Below are positions 37,889 to 48,636 of a stretch of DNA of 64,000 nucleotides, piece after piece. The DNA is from an uncultured Prevotella sp. (GTDB lineage Bacteria > Bacteroidota > Bacteroidia > Bacteroidales > Bacteroidaceae). The notes under the pieces were generated by a model. The model did not search any database, was not told the DNA's origin, and saw only the letters and a list, made by a program, of their open reading frames with translations. The first letter of the stretch is position 1, and each line of letters begins with the position of its first letter. The stretch covers positions 1-64,000 of the forward strand of contig CAJOEC010000004.1 in the NCBI GenBank assembly GCA_905233425.1, given 5' to 3'. The translations under genes were made by a program, and so were the position numbers.

Positions 37889-39655
37889 ATGTACAGAAGT
37901 AAAACTTGTGGCGAGCTTCGTCTCGCCGATGCCGGCCAGCAGGTGACTTTGGCCGGATGGGTTCAGCGCACGCGCAAAATGGGAGGCATGACCTTTGTCG
38001 ATTTGCGCGACCGCTATGGTATAACGCAGTTAGTGTTCGACGAGTCGAAAGACGCGGCACTATGCGAAAAGGCAAACAAGATGGGCCGTGAATGGTGCGT
38101 CCAGGTGACGGGCACCGTGAGCGAGCGCGAGTCGAAAAACCCGAAGATGCCCACTGGTGACATCGAGATTCTCGTCGCTGAGCTGAATATTCTCAGCGAG
38201 AGCATCACTCCGCCCTTCACCATCGAGGACCAGACCGACGGTGGCGATGAGCTGCGCATGAAATACCGCTATCTGGATTTGCGCCGCCAGGCTGTCCGCA
38301 AGAATCTGGAACTGCGTCACCGCATGACCATACTTATTCGCAATTTCCTTGACAGTCGGCAGTTCATCGAGGTGGAGACCCCCATACTCATCGGCTCTAC
38401 CCCCGAGGGCGCACGCGATTTCGTGGTGCCCTCGCGCATGAACCCCGGACAGTTCTACGCCCTGCCTCAGAGTCCGCAGACGCTGAAGCAGCTGCTGATG
38501 GTCTCAGGTTTCGACCGCTATTTCCAGATTGCCAAGTGTTTCCGCGACGAGGACTTGCGTGCCGACCGCCAGCCTGAGTTCACCCAGATAGACTGCGAGA
38601 TGTCGTTTGTAGAGCAGGAGGACATACTTGAGGTCTTCGAGAGCCTTGCCCGCCATCTGTTCAAGGAGGTTCGCGGCGTGGAGCTGCCCCCGCTGCAGCG
38701 CATGACGTGGCACGAGGCCATGCGCCGCTTCGGCAGCGACAAGCCCGACCTGCGTTTCGGCATGGAGTTCGTCGAACTGATGGACCAGCTGAAGGGCACT
38801 GGCACATTCCCCGTATTCAACGAGGCCAACTACATTGGCGGCATCTGTGTCCCCGGATGTGCCGACTACACCCGCAAGCAGCTCGACCAGCTGACCGACT
38901 TCGTGAAGCGTCCCCAGGTGGGAGCCAAGGGTCTTGTTTACGTAAAGTTCAATGCCGACGGAACCGTCAAGTCATCCATCGACAAGTTCTATGCTCCTGA
39001 GGTGTGGGCGAAGGTCAAAGAGGCCATGGGAGCCAAGGACGGCGATCTGGTACTCATTCTCAGCGGCGACAATGCCAACAAGACACGCATACAGCTGTGC
39101 ACCCTGCGCTTGGAGATGGGCGACCGTCTGGGTCTGCGCGACAAGGACAAGTTCGTGTGCCTGTGGATTGTTGACTTCCCGCTCTTCGAGTGGAGCGACG
39201 AGGAGCAGCGCCTCATGGCCACGCACCATCCCTTCACACTGCCCAACCCCGAGGACATCCCCTTGCTCGACACCGACCCGGCGAAAGTCCGTGCCGTGGC
39301 CTACGACTTCGTGTGCAACGGCGTTGAGGTTGGCGGTGGATCGCTTCGTATCCACGACGGTAAGCTGCAGGAGAAGATGTTCGAGATTCTGGGCTTCACG
39401 CCCGAGCGGGCTATGGCTCAGTTCGGATTCCTCATCAACGCCTTCAAGTACGGGGCACCGCCTCACGGTGGGTTGGCTTTCGGCCTGGATCGCTTCGTCA
39501 GCCTCATGGCCGGTCTCGACAGCATACGCGACTGCATCGCCTTCCCGAAGAACAACAGCGGCCGCGACGTAATGCTCGACGCACCGGGCGAACTCGACCC
39601 GAAGCAGCTTGAAGAGCTTCAGCTGAAAGTCGAGATACGCGAGGAAGAAAAGTGA
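37889..39655 (+). CDS. aspS: Aspartate--tRNA ligase
   Basis: [55 protein letters not shown]. Confidence 0.97.
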   Translation: MYRSKTCGELRLADAGQQVTLAGWVQRTRKMGGMTFVDLRDRYGITQLVFDESKDAALCEKANKMGREWCVQVTGTVSERESKNPKMPTGDIEILVAELNILSESITPPFTIEDQTDGGDELRMKYRYLDLRRQAVRKNLELRHRMTILIRNFLDSRQFIEVETPILIGSTPEGARDFVVPSRMNPGQFYALPQSPQTLKQLLMVSGFDRYFQIAKCFRDEDLRADRQPEFTQIDCEMSFVEQEDILEVFESLARHLFKEVRGVELPPLQRMTWHEAMRRFGSDKPDLRFGMEFVELMDQLKGTGTFPVFNEANYIGGICVPGCADYTRKQLDQLTDFVKRPQVGAKGLVYVKFNADGTVKSSIDKFYAPEVWAKVKEAMGAKDGDLVLILSGDNANKTRIQLCTLRLEMGDRLGLRDKDKFVCLWIVDFPLFEWSDEEQRLMATHHPFTLPNPEDIPLLDTDPAKVRAVAYDFVCNGVEVGGGSLRIHDGKLQEKMFEILGFTPERAMAQFGFLINAFKYGAPPHGGLAFGLDRFVSLMAGLDSIRDCIAFPKNNSGRDVMLDAPGELDPKQLEELQLKVEIREEEK

Positions 39656-39700
39656 TTTGCAGTGACGGCAGTCCTGCCTATATAATTGCCTGAATAACAA

Positions 39701-39750
39701 GCCTCCGGGCGTTGCACGTTTGACAAGTCGTGCAACGCCCGGAGGCTTTA
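39701..39750. terminator. Bidirectional terminator between convergent aspS and alaS
   Basis: GCCTCCGGGCGTTGCACG-tttgacaagt-CGTGCAACGCCCGGAGGC perfect 18-bp stem. Confidence 0.88.
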
Positions 39751-39771
39751 TTATTGTCTGTGCAATAAAGA

Positions 39772-42537
39772 CTATTTCAACTTTGCCAGTTCTATGACCT
39801 TGTCGATGGCGGTGCTCAGCCCGTCGGCGTTCTTACCGCCGGCCTGGGCGAAGTGGGGCTGTCCGCCACCACCGCCCTGTATGAGCTTGGCAGCCTCGCG
39901 CACCATCTGTCCGGCGTTCAGGCCGTGGTCGCTGACCACGTCGTCGCTCATCATGATGGTGAGCAGCGGCTTGTCGTTATAAGTTGTTCCGAGAACGCAA
40001 AGCAGCGGGCCTTCCACGTTTGCGCGTATCTTGAAGGCGAGGTCTTTGGCAGCCTGTGGCTCCATCGGCATGATGGTGGTAACCACCTTCACACCACCAA
40101 TTAAGCGGCCCTTCTCAACCAGTTGTTTGGAATAGCGCTCCACGGCCTGGGCCTGGAACGACTCTATCTCTTTCTTCATCGAGTCGTGCTCTTCAATATA
40201 TTTCTGTATTACGCCCTGCAGGTCTTTGGCGTTGTTGAAGAACGACTTGATGGCTTTCAGCGTGTCCTCGATGTTGTAGAGAAGTTCCTCGCATTGCTTG
40301 CCAGTCCTGGCCTCGATGCGGCGGATGCCGGCGGCGACGCTGCTCTCGCTGATAATCTTGAAGAAGCCGATGCGGCCTGTGCTTGTGGTGTGGATACCAC
40401 CACAAAGCTCGCACGACGGGCCGAAGCGCATGACGCGCACCTTGTCGCCGTATTTCTCGCCGAAGAGGGCTATGGCACCGAGTTTCTTGGCCTCGTCCAT
40501 GGGCATGTCGCGGTGCTCGTCGCGGGGCAGGTCTTGGCGTATCATGCTATTGACCAGTCGCTCCACCTCGCGCAGCTGCTCGTCGCTGACCTTCTCGAAG
40601 TGGGAGAAGTCGAAGCGCAGAGCGTCGGGGCTGACGAATGAGCCTTTCTGCTCCACATGGTCGCCGAGGACCTGTTTCAAGGCGTAGTCGAGGAGGTGGG
40701 TGGCGGTGTGGTTGGCTGCCGAGGCATCGCGCTTGTCGGTGTCTACACAGGCCATGAACTCTGCCGTCGGGTCTTTCGGCAGCTCCTTCACGATATGTAC
40801 GGTCTGGCCGTTCTCGCGCTTCGAGTCGATAATCTCAATGGTCTCGTTCTCGCCGGCGAGGACACCCGTATCGCCCACCTGGCCGCCCATCTCGCCGTAG
40901 AACGGCGTGTAGTCGAGCACCAGCTCGTAGAAGGTGTTCTTCTTCTGGGTGACCTTGCGGTAGCGTATGATGTGGCAGGTGTATTCGGTGTAGTCGTAGC
41001 CAACGAACTGCTGTTCTTTGTTGAAAGGTGAGGGGTCACTAAACACATCCACCCAGTCGCTGTTCTCCACCTGGGCGGCATTGCGGGCGCGCTCCTTCTG
41101 TTTCTGCATCTCAACCTGGAACTGCTCCTCGTTCACCGTAAAACCGTTCTCGCGGCAGATAAGCTCGGTGAGGTCGAGAGGGAAGCCGTAGGTGTCGAAG
41201 AGGCGGAAGGCCTGGACACCACTCAACTCCTTCTCTCCACAACTCCTCATCTCCTCCATGGCCTTGTCAAGGAGCGAGATGCCCTTGTCGAGGGTGCGCA
41301 GGAAGCTGTCCTCCTCCTCCTTTATTACGCGGCCGATGAGCTGCTGCTGGGCCTTCAGTTCGGGGAAGGCGTCGCCCATCTCCTCGACGAGCGTGGGCAG
41401 GAGCTTGTAGAGGAAGGCTTCCTTCTGTCCGAGGAACGTATAGGCATAGCGCACGGCACGGCGCAGGATGCGGCGGATGACGTACCCTGCTTTGGCATTC
41501 GAAGGCAGTTGACCGTCGGCAATGGAGAAGCTGACAGCACGCAGATGGTCGGCGCAGACGCGCATGGCAACATTAACAGACTCTCCCCCGGCCCCTCCCT
41601 GTGAGGGAGGGGAGTATATAGATTCCTCACTAGAATTTTCAACAGAAGAGGTAACTACGCCCCTCCCTACAGGGAGGGGATGGGGGAGGGTCTGTTCCTC
41701 GAAAGTGGTGTACTTCAGCCCTGTTATCTCCTCCTCCTTCTTGATGATGGGCTGGAACACGTCGGTATCATAGTTGGAGTGTTTTCCCTGCATCATGCGG
41801 ACGAGACGCTCGAAGCCCATGCCGGTGTCGATGACGTTCATCGACAGCTTCTCTAACGAACCGTCGGCCTTGCGGTTGAACTGCATGAACACGAGGTTCC
41901 AAATCTCGATAACCTGCGGGTCGTCTTTGTTCACCAGCTCACGGCCTGTCTTCCCGCTGGCAGCCTTCTGCTCAGGGGTGCGACTGTCCACATGAATCTC
42001 AGAACAGGGACCGCAGGGTCCGGTGTCGCCCATCTCCCAGAAGTTGTCGTGCTTGTTGCCGTTGATGATATGGTCCTCGGGCACATGCTTGGCCCAGTAT
42101 CGGGCGGCCTCATCGTCGCGGGGAATATTCTCCTCGGGCGAACCCTCGAACACGGTGACGTACAGGTCGTCGGGGTTCAGCTTCAGCACGTCAACGAGAT
42201 ATTCCCAGGCCATGTCGATGGCACCCTCCTTGAAGTAGTCGCCAAACGACCAGTTGCCAAGCATCTCGAACATGGTGTGGTGGTAGGTGTCGTGGCCCAC
42301 CTCCTCAAGGTCGTTGTGCTTGCCGCTGACGCGTAGGCACTTCTGCGTGTCGGCGCGGCGGCGCGGCTCAGGGTCGCGGGTGCCGAGGATAATGTCTTTC
42401 CACTGGTTCATGCCGGCGTTGGTGAACATCAGCGTCGGGTCGTCCTTAATAACCATCGGTGCGGAGGGCACGATGGAATGGCCTTTCGACTCGAAAAACT
42501 GTTTGAACGAGTCGCGGATTTCTTTTGCTGTCATCAT
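39772..42537 (-). CDS. alaS: Alanine--tRNA ligase (with in-frame repeat insertion)
   Basis: [56 protein letters not shown]. Confidence 0.97.
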   Translation of the reverse strand: MMTAKEIRDSFKQFFESKGHSIVPSAPMVIKDDPTLMFTNAGMNQWKDIILGTRDPEPRRRADTQKCLRVSGKHNDLEEVGHDTYHHTMFEMLGNWSFGDYFKEGAIDMAWEYLVDVLKLNPDDLYVTVFEGSPEENIPRDDEAARYWAKHVPEDHIINGNKHDNFWEMGDTGPCGPCSEIHVDSRTPEQKAASGKTGRELVNKDDPQVIEIWNLVFMQFNRKADGSLEKLSMNVIDTGMGFERLVRMMQGKHSNYDTDVFQPIIKKEEEITGLKYTTFEEQTLPHPLPVGRGVVTSSVENSSEESIYSPPSQGGAGGESVNVAMRVCADHLRAVSFSIADGQLPSNAKAGYVIRRILRRAVRYAYTFLGQKEAFLYKLLPTLVEEMGDAFPELKAQQQLIGRVIKEEEDSFLRTLDKGISLLDKAMEEMRSCGEKELSGVQAFRLFDTYGFPLDLTELICRENGFTVNEEQFQVEMQKQKERARNAAQVENSDWVDVFSDPSPFNKEQQFVGYDYTEYTCHIIRYRKVTQKKNTFYELVLDYTPFYGEMGGQVGDTGVLAGENETIEIIDSKRENGQTVHIVKELPKDPTAEFMACVDTDKRDASAANHTATHLLDYALKQVLGDHVEQKGSFVSPDALRFDFSHFEKVSDEQLREVERLVNSMIRQDLPRDEHRDMPMDEAKKLGAIALFGEKYGDKVRVMRFGPSCELCGGIHTTSTGRIGFFKIISESSVAAGIRRIEARTGKQCEELLYNIEDTLKAIKSFFNNAKDLQGVIQKYIEEHDSMKKEIESFQAQAVERYSKQLVEKGRLIGGVKVVTTIMPMEPQAAKDLAFKIRANVEGPLLCVLGTTYNDKPLLTIMMSDDVVSDHGLNAGQMVREAAKLIQGGGGGQPHFAQAGGKNADGLSTAIDKVIELAKLK
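41578..41694. repeat. Palindromic element, copy C (117 bp = 39 codons), in frame inside alaS
   Basis: cagactctcccccggcccctccctgtgagggagggg...cccctccctacagggaggggatgggggagggtctg; encodes [13 protein letters not shown]...[13 protein letters not shown]. Confidence 0.93.
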
Positions 42538-42540
42538 TGT

Positions 42541-42573
42541 GATTTACAATTTACGGATTTACTATTTACGATT
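42541..42573. repeat. CGTAAAT-type near-heptad array before the alaS start
   Basis: Sense: cgtaaat agtaaat c cgtaaat tgtaaat caca ATG. Confidence 0.65.
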
Positions 42574-42699
42574 TAGGCTGCAAAATTACTGCTTTTTCTG
42601 CTAATAGACAAAACATTACAACATTTTTTGCGCAATAAATGGTTGTAAAAGCGGTTATTATATTAATTATTGTGTAAACTAAATGAAAAATGCCTGACT

Positions 42700-44106
42700 A
42701 TGAACCGTCTACTACTCCTTCTTTCTGTCGTTTTCTTGCATCTGTCACCCTCCGTGGCACGCAAGAGTGCCAACATAGTTTTCATTGGCAACAGCATAAC
42801 ATACGGTGCCATGCACCAGGAGCGCGAGCAGACCGCCCCGCCCACGCAATGTGCCCGCTGGCTGTCCCAGCGGGATGACATTGACACCGTCTATTTCCGC
42901 AACTGCGGACGTTCGGGTCGCACTACCTACCATTTCCTGCCGAATGCCGCCGATGTAATACCCGCTGGCGACAAGAGCTTTTTCGACGATGTGGTGACGC
43001 AGACGCGACAGCTGGTGGGCGAGCACCCCTCATTGCCGCTGCTGTTCAGCATCATGCTGGGCACCAACGACGCCGTGGAACGACCGAAGAACGCACATAC
43101 CACGCCGGAAAACTACGTCAGGAACCTCACAGCCATCATCGACACGCTGCTCAAGCTCTGGCCCGATGCCCATGTCGTGTTGCAGCGGCCCATCTGGAAC
43201 ACGTCTGACTATGTGACGAAGAACGGCTCGGTGGCATCGAAGAAAAGCCTGGAACTGATGAACAGCTACTACGAAAGTTTCCCGCAGGTGGCCAACGGCT
43301 GCAAAGCGGGCCACGTGCACATAGGCGACAAGGATGCCTACGCATGGTTTGAACAACACTGGCAGACCGACGTGAACGAGGAGAAGGACTCGCGTGGCAA
43401 GTCCTACTGGCTGCACCCCAACGAGCATGGGGCTGCAAAGCTGGCTGAATTCTGGGGCATGGCACTGCTGCCCGTGCTGCGACTGATGCCCGATCCCGAC
43501 CCGCTGAAAGGCAAGAAATTCGGAATCATTGGCGACAGCTACGTGCGCAACCATCGTGAGCCTGTTGAGAACACGTGGCACTACAAGTTCGCCCGCAAGC
43601 ACCAGATGGAGTATTACAACTATGGCCGCAACGGCAACTGCATAGCCCTCGACCTGAAGCAATGGGGCACGGGCATGTACAAGCGCTATGAAGAGATGCG
43701 CCCCGACCTTGACTATATTGTGGTCGTCGCCGGTCATAACGACGCTTCCAACGGACGGTTAGACAGCATCGGCATGGACACGTTCCGTGAACGTTTGTCC
43801 ACACTCTGCGAGGGACTCATAGAGCGTTACCCACAGGGACGCATATTCTTCTTCACCCCCTGGACGTGCGATGATTTCGAGGGCAGTCCGCGCCAGCGCG
43901 TGGTCGATGCGATGATTGAGGTGTGCGGCTCATACGGCATTCCCGTCTTCGATGCCGCCCGCCGCTCGAACATCTTTGCCCGCAGCGAGCAGTTCCGTAA
44001 GTTATACTTCCAGGGAGGCAAGGGCACCGACACCGCCCACCTCAACGCCCGCGGCCACGACCGCTTCCTGCCCGTGGCCGAGCAGTTCATCCTACAGTAT
44101 GAATAG
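42700..44106 (+). CDS. Secreted tandem SGNH/GDSL hydrolase-like protein
   Basis: Block 1 VFIGNSITYG + GTND; block 2 GIIGDSYV + AGHND + DTAHLNARGHDRF. Confidence 0.8.
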   Translation: MNRLLLLLSVVFLHLSPSVARKSANIVFIGNSITYGAMHQEREQTAPPTQCARWLSQRDDIDTVYFRNCGRSGRTTYHFLPNAADVIPAGDKSFFDDVVTQTRQLVGEHPSLPLLFSIMLGTNDAVERPKNAHTTPENYVRNLTAIIDTLLKLWPDAHVVLQRPIWNTSDYVTKNGSVASKKSLELMNSYYESFPQVANGCKAGHVHIGDKDAYAWFEQHWQTDVNEEKDSRGKSYWLHPNEHGAAKLAEFWGMALLPVLRLMPDPDPLKGKKFGIIGDSYVRNHREPVENTWHYKFARKHQMEYYNYGRNGNCIALDLKQWGTGMYKRYEEMRPDLDYIVVVAGHNDASNGRLDSIGMDTFRERLSTLCEGLIERYPQGRIFFFTPWTCDDFEGSPRQRVVDAMIEVCGSYGIPVFDAARRSNIFARSEQFRKLYFQGGKGTDTAHLNARGHDRFLPVAEQFILQYE

Positions 44107-44211
44107 GATAACCGCCGGGTATTCCATAGACATGAAAAGGTTGTCCCTCAGTAACTCCAAAAGTGTTTTTATTGCTTTGGGCACTTTGAAGCGAAAAAAG
44201 CATGGAATAAT

Positions 44212-44242
44212 TTTGACAATTAAGCGAAAAGTTATAATTTTG
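44212..44242 (+). promoter_or_regulatory. Promoter upstream of the helix-hairpin-helix gene
   Basis: TTTG (44212-44215), N19, TAATTTTG (44235-44242). Confidence 0.55.
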
Positions 44243-44345
44243 CACCATGATAAGCCGCAAAACAGATACAATGTCAGCAAGAAAGACGGAATACTGTATT
44301 TGCCGCTGTACATGACAACATTCATTAATCCGTAATAGTAGACAG

Positions 44346-45308
44346 ATGAGACTTCGGGACATCTTCTATCTGAACAAGAGCGACCGACAGGTGCTTCTTA
44401 TGTTGCTTTCGTTGGCGGCAATAGCACTTTGTGCAATCTATTTCTTAGGCAGCCCTGAGGCCGTGGTTTCAGGCAACACTGCATACGAGGATAACGATAG
44501 CAACAGACTGCACCCGGCAAAATCAGGAGACGCTTCCAGGACTGAACATAGAGAGGATGACCAGAAAAACTATTATTACGCCCAGCAAGAGAGGACGGTG
44601 GAGCGCTTCCCCTTCGATCCAAACACCGCTGACTCCTCACAGCTGCTGCGCTTAGGTCTTCAGCCGTGGCAGGTGCGGAACATCTATAAATACCGCGCTG
44701 CCGGAGGCATCTACCGCACGAAGAAAGACTTTGCCAAGCTTTATGGCCTCACCGTGAAAGAATACCGCGAACTGGAGCCTTACATACAAATATCGCCTGA
44801 CTACCTTCCTGCCTCTACGCTCTTCGACGACAGTGACAACCGCAGAGACGGCAAGGAAAACGCTGCATCCGACGGTGACGAGGACCAGCGGTTGCGCTAT
44901 CCGGTGAAGCTGAACGACGGTGAGACTATCGACCTGAACATGAGCGACACAACGAGTCTGAAGACCGTGCCGGGCATTGGCAGTTATTTTGCCCGCCGCA
45001 TAGTAGAGTATGGCCGCAGGCTCGGCGGATATGTGAGCGTCAGCCAGCTCGACGAGATTGAGGATTTCCCCACCGGTGCCAAGGCTTATTTCGTAGTGTC
45101 GCAGCCCCACCCACACCAGGTGGCTATAAACCACCTGACGCTGAACGAGCTGAAGAAACATCCTTATATCAATTTCTACATGGCACGTGCCATCACCGAC
45201 TACCGCCGTCTGCGCGGAAACATAAGCAGTCTGGAGCAGTTACGGCTGCTGCCCGAGTTTCCCCCCGAAGTGATAGGACGGCTTGCCCCATACGTCACAT
45301 ACGATTAA
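44346..45308 (+). CDS. Membrane-anchored helix-hairpin-helix (ComEA-like) protein
   Basis: TM near N-terminus; repeated HhH segments (PNTADSSQLLRLGLQPWQVRNIYKYRAAGGIY, DLNMSDTTSLKTVPGIGSYFARRIVEYGRRLGGY). Confidence 0.85.
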   Translation: MRLRDIFYLNKSDRQVLLMLLSLAAIALCAIYFLGSPEAVVSGNTAYEDNDSNRLHPAKSGDASRTEHREDDQKNYYYAQQERTVERFPFDPNTADSSQLLRLGLQPWQVRNIYKYRAAGGIYRTKKDFAKLYGLTVKEYRELEPYIQISPDYLPASTLFDDSDNRRDGKENAASDGDEDQRLRYPVKLNDGETIDLNMSDTTSLKTVPGIGSYFARRIVEYGRRLGGYVSVSQLDEIEDFPTGAKAYFVVSQPHPHQVAINHLTLNELKKHPYINFYMARAITDYRRLRGNISSLEQLRLLPEFPPEVIGRLAPYVTYD

Positions 45309-45325
45309 CTTAAACTTATAAAACT

Positions 45326-45838
45326 ATGAAGAAAACCCTTTTCGTGGCTTTGCTGACAGCCCTTACACTTAGAGTCGGCGCACAGACAAACATCCCAAAG
45401 GAGGCTCCACAGTTAGAGTTCGCACTTCAACTGAAAGTCACCCTGGGCGAGACATTCTCCATCGACAACACCCAGCACGGACGCCGCACTGTCATCCCCA
45501 TCACAGGAGGCACCTTTGAAGGCCCGCTGTTGAAAGGTACAATCGTCAATGGTGGCGCAGACTATCAGATAGCCAACGCCCAGGGTCGCACTGAACTGGA
45601 GGCCATCTACTGCATCAAGACCGATGACGGCATCTACATCCACGTGCGCAACCGTGGCATCATTGCCAGTGGTAACGATGCTGACGGCAAGCCCTCTTTC
45701 TATTTCCGCTGCGCACCCCAGTTTGAGGCTCCTGCCGACAGCAAATACGGGTGGCTGAACAACGCCCTCTTTCTCTGCGCCCCGGATTTCACCCCAGGCT
45801 TTAATGGCATTGTGCTAAACGTGTGGAAAGTGAAATAG
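45326..45838 (+). CDS. DUF3237-like secreted protein
   Basis: Signal peptide; ITGGTFEGPLLKGTIVNGGADYQ. Confidence 0.78.
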   Translation: MKKTLFVALLTALTLRVGAQTNIPKEAPQLEFALQLKVTLGETFSIDNTQHGRRTVIPITGGTFEGPLLKGTIVNGGADYQIANAQGRTELEAIYCIKTDDGIYIHVRNRGIIASGNDADGKPSFYFRCAPQFEAPADSKYGWLNNALFLCAPDFTPGFNGIVLNVWKVK

Positions 45839-45860
45839 CAACGCATAGTGCTGTGTAATT

Positions 45861-45883
45861 GCCCGCTAAATGCGGGCTTTTTT
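45861..45883 (+). terminator. Intrinsic terminator
   Basis: GCCCGC-taaat-GCGGGC-TTTTTT. Confidence 0.85.
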
Positions 45884-46043
45884 CGTTATTGAGATAAATC
45901 AAAAACAAAGAGAGACGATAGCGAAACAAAAAGAAAAGGCGTATGGACGTGCGCAAAAACGCATATCCCAAATAATATGTAATTTTGCAAACGAAATTTA
46001 AACGGCAGAAATAACTAACAAATAAAATCACCAAAAACAACGT

Positions 46044-48617
46044 ATGAAAAACGCAGGAAGGCAAGAAATGCGACAGCGGAGCCGACAATTTATGGCGGCA
46101 GCCGTTGGCTTTTTGCTGGCAGGAGGAGGCTGTCTGCTGTCATCGTGTGACCAGTATGACCTTGACGAGCGTACCCCCGACGGATGGGGCTCCAGCATCT
46201 ATAGCTGGCTCGACGAGGCAGGCAACTATCGCACCACGGTGAACATCATCGACGACCTGGGCTATCGTGAAGTTTTGGCCAAGACAGGATCGAAGACACT
46301 GTTCGTGGCCGACGACGCAGCCTTTGACCGTTTCTACCAGCTAAACAGATGGGGCGTGAAAAGCTATCGTGACCTCACAACGTCGCAGAAGAAACTGCTG
46401 CTCTTCGGCAGCATGATGGACAACTCTATGCAGTTAGGCTCGCTGTCGAGCGTAGAGGGCGACCCCCCACGCGAGGGTGAGGCCATGCGCCGCTTCGCCA
46501 GTAGCACACCCTACGACTCTGTCGCTGTGATAACGCCCGACCAGATGCCAGACAATCCTTACTGGCGCCGGTTCCGTGACAGTGGGCAGCCTATAGTTTG
46601 CATGACCGACAACACTACTGTGCCATTGGTGCAGTTCATAGAGAAGCAGCTTGTGAACAGGCGCATCACTAACGATGATTACGATTTCATATATAATAAG
46701 ACCACACACCGCCAGCCCGGCGATGCGAGTGTGAACAGCATTCAGGTGGAGCAGCCAAACATCAAGTGCTCAAACGGTTTCATCCACAAGATGGAGCAAG
46801 TCATCCTGCCATTGCCGAACATGGCCGAGCTGATAAAGCTGAGGCCCGTCGTCTCGAAGTGGAACAAGCTGCTGGAACGCTACTGCGCTCCCTATCCGCT
46901 TGACCTGAGCTATGCCACACAGTACAACTATTTATATGACGCGAACATTGACACACTCTACCAGAAGCGTTTCTTCTCTGAGAAGTCACAAGACGGGCAA
47001 GCCGTGAACATGACTCCCGACCGCAGGGCTGTGAACGGAAAGCTGAAGTTCGACCCGGAATGGAACGCATACTATGCTGGAAACAACGACCAGGACGGAA
47101 ACATCGTCATGCAGCGCGACATGGCCGTGATGATGGTTCCAAGCAACGACGCTCTCGACGAGTATTGGAACGACGGTGCCGGCAAGGTGCTCCGCGACTA
47201 TTACGGCACGTGGGACAATGTGCCCGACGATGTCATCTCCGAGCTGATTAACAACAACATGCTCTCGTCGTTTGTCAATTCAGTGCCCTCAAAATTCGAT
47301 GGCATCCTCAACGATGCCAACGACCCTATGGGCGTGTCGGTAGAGGCCATCGACTCTGTTTGGCTGGCCTGCAACGGCGCAATCTATCTCACCAACCAGG
47401 TCTATTCTCCCACGGCCTACGTCAGCGTATCGTTCCCTGCACTTGTGAATGAGACAATGCGTATTATCTATTGGGGTATCAAGCAGTTACAGTACAACGT
47501 CTACCTCAACTCCATGAACTCCTACTACAGCTTCTTCATCCCCACCAACGATGCCCTGAAGCACTATATTGACCCGTGTTCATACGGAAAGAACCGTCTG
47601 CAGACGCTCCATTTCCACTACGACCCGTCAAAGCCTGATGCAGAGAAGGTGTGGGCCAGCGTTTGGAACATTGACCCGGAGACAGGCGAGGAGGCCGATT
47701 CTGTTGGTATTATACGTGACAACGGCATCATCACCAACCGACTGAAGGACATACTTGACACTCACATCGTCATCGGTAACGTGGAGGACGGTCATGAATA
47801 CTACCGCACCAAGGGTGGCACAGAGATTCGTGTAGCCAACGCACAGGCTGGAGCCAACGGCATGAAAGTATTAGGAAGCCTCCAGGAGAACGAGACAGAG
47901 GCCGTACCCGTGAGCTACATTTACGACCAGTCACCGCAGACCAACGGCATAGGCATGGGTAACGGTAAGAGCTACGTCCTTGACGAAGAGCCTATCATGG
48001 GAACACGCCAGACCGTGCGTGACGTGCTCGAACAGCACGAGGAGTTCTCCAAATTCCTGGAGCTGATGGACGGCAGCGGACTCTTTGAGATGCTCCACCT
48101 CGGACGCAACGCCACCGCAGGACAGAACATCTCGGTGTTCAACACCTACCACTATACTATATATGTTCCTACAAACGAGAGTATCGAAGCCCTGCAGCGT
48201 GCAGGCAAGCTGTCGTCGTGGGAGAAAGTGGACGAGTATGAGCAAGCAGGAAACCTTGACGGCAAGACCCGCGACTCGTTGCAGATTGTCAACTTCCTGA
48301 AATACCACATCCAGGATAATGCCCTCTTTATCGGTGCAGAAGACGCCTCTGGCGATTTCGAGACATCCTATTCCTACCTGAACAATAAGACATGGGCATT
48401 CTACCGTGTGAACGCCAAGCTTACAAGCGATGGCATCACCATACGCGACCATGCCGGCAACGTGCGCAATGTGGTCACCACCAATCCGCACCTCTTCAAT
48501 CTTATGGCACGTGAATACCAGTATGATGGTGCCGATGCCAGCCGTGCAGTACGCATTGAGACGTCATCATCGGCTGTAATCCATCTCATTGACCAGCCGC
48601 TACTAATTGAAAACTGA
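46044..48617 (+). CDS. Fasciclin (FAS1)-domain surface lipoprotein
   Basis: GCLLSSC lipobox; FAS1-like KTLFVADDAAFDRF, SFFIPTNDALKHY, TIYVPTNESIEAL. Confidence 0.82.
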   Translation: MKNAGRQEMRQRSRQFMAAAVGFLLAGGGCLLSSCDQYDLDERTPDGWGSSIYSWLDEAGNYRTTVNIIDDLGYREVLAKTGSKTLFVADDAAFDRFYQLNRWGVKSYRDLTTSQKKLLLFGSMMDNSMQLGSLSSVEGDPPREGEAMRRFASSTPYDSVAVITPDQMPDNPYWRRFRDSGQPIVCMTDNTTVPLVQFIEKQLVNRRITNDDYDFIYNKTTHRQPGDASVNSIQVEQPNIKCSNGFIHKMEQVILPLPNMAELIKLRPVVSKWNKLLERYCAPYPLDLSYATQYNYLYDANIDTLYQKRFFSEKSQDGQAVNMTPDRRAVNGKLKFDPEWNAYYAGNNDQDGNIVMQRDMAVMMVPSNDALDEYWNDGAGKVLRDYYGTWDNVPDDVISELINNNMLSSFVNSVPSKFDGILNDANDPMGVSVEAIDSVWLACNGAIYLTNQVYSPTAYVSVSFPALVNETMRIIYWGIKQLQYNVYLNSMNSYYSFFIPTNDALKHYIDPCSYGKNRLQTLHFHYDPSKPDAEKVWASVWNIDPETGEEADSVGIIRDNGIITNRLKDILDTHIVIGNVEDGHEYYRTKGGTEIRVANAQAGANGMKVLGSLQENETEAVPVSYIYDQSPQTNGIGMGNGKSYVLDEEPIMGTRQTVRDVLEQHEEFSKFLELMDGSGLFEMLHLGRNATAGQNISVFNTYHYTIYVPTNESIEALQRAGKLSSWEKVDEYEQAGNLDGKTRDSLQIVNFLKYHIQDNALFIGAEDASGDFETSYSYLNNKTWAFYRVNAKLTSDGITIRDHAGNVRNVVTTNPHLFNLMAREYQYDGADASRAVRIETSSSAVIHLIDQPLLIEN

Positions 48618-48633
48618 AGATTGAAAATTGAAG
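48606..48633. repeat. Heptanucleotide array before the first susC-like gene (4 units)
   Basis: attgaaa actgaag attgaaa attgaag, act, ATG(48637). Confidence 0.8.
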
Positions 48634-48636
48634 ACT

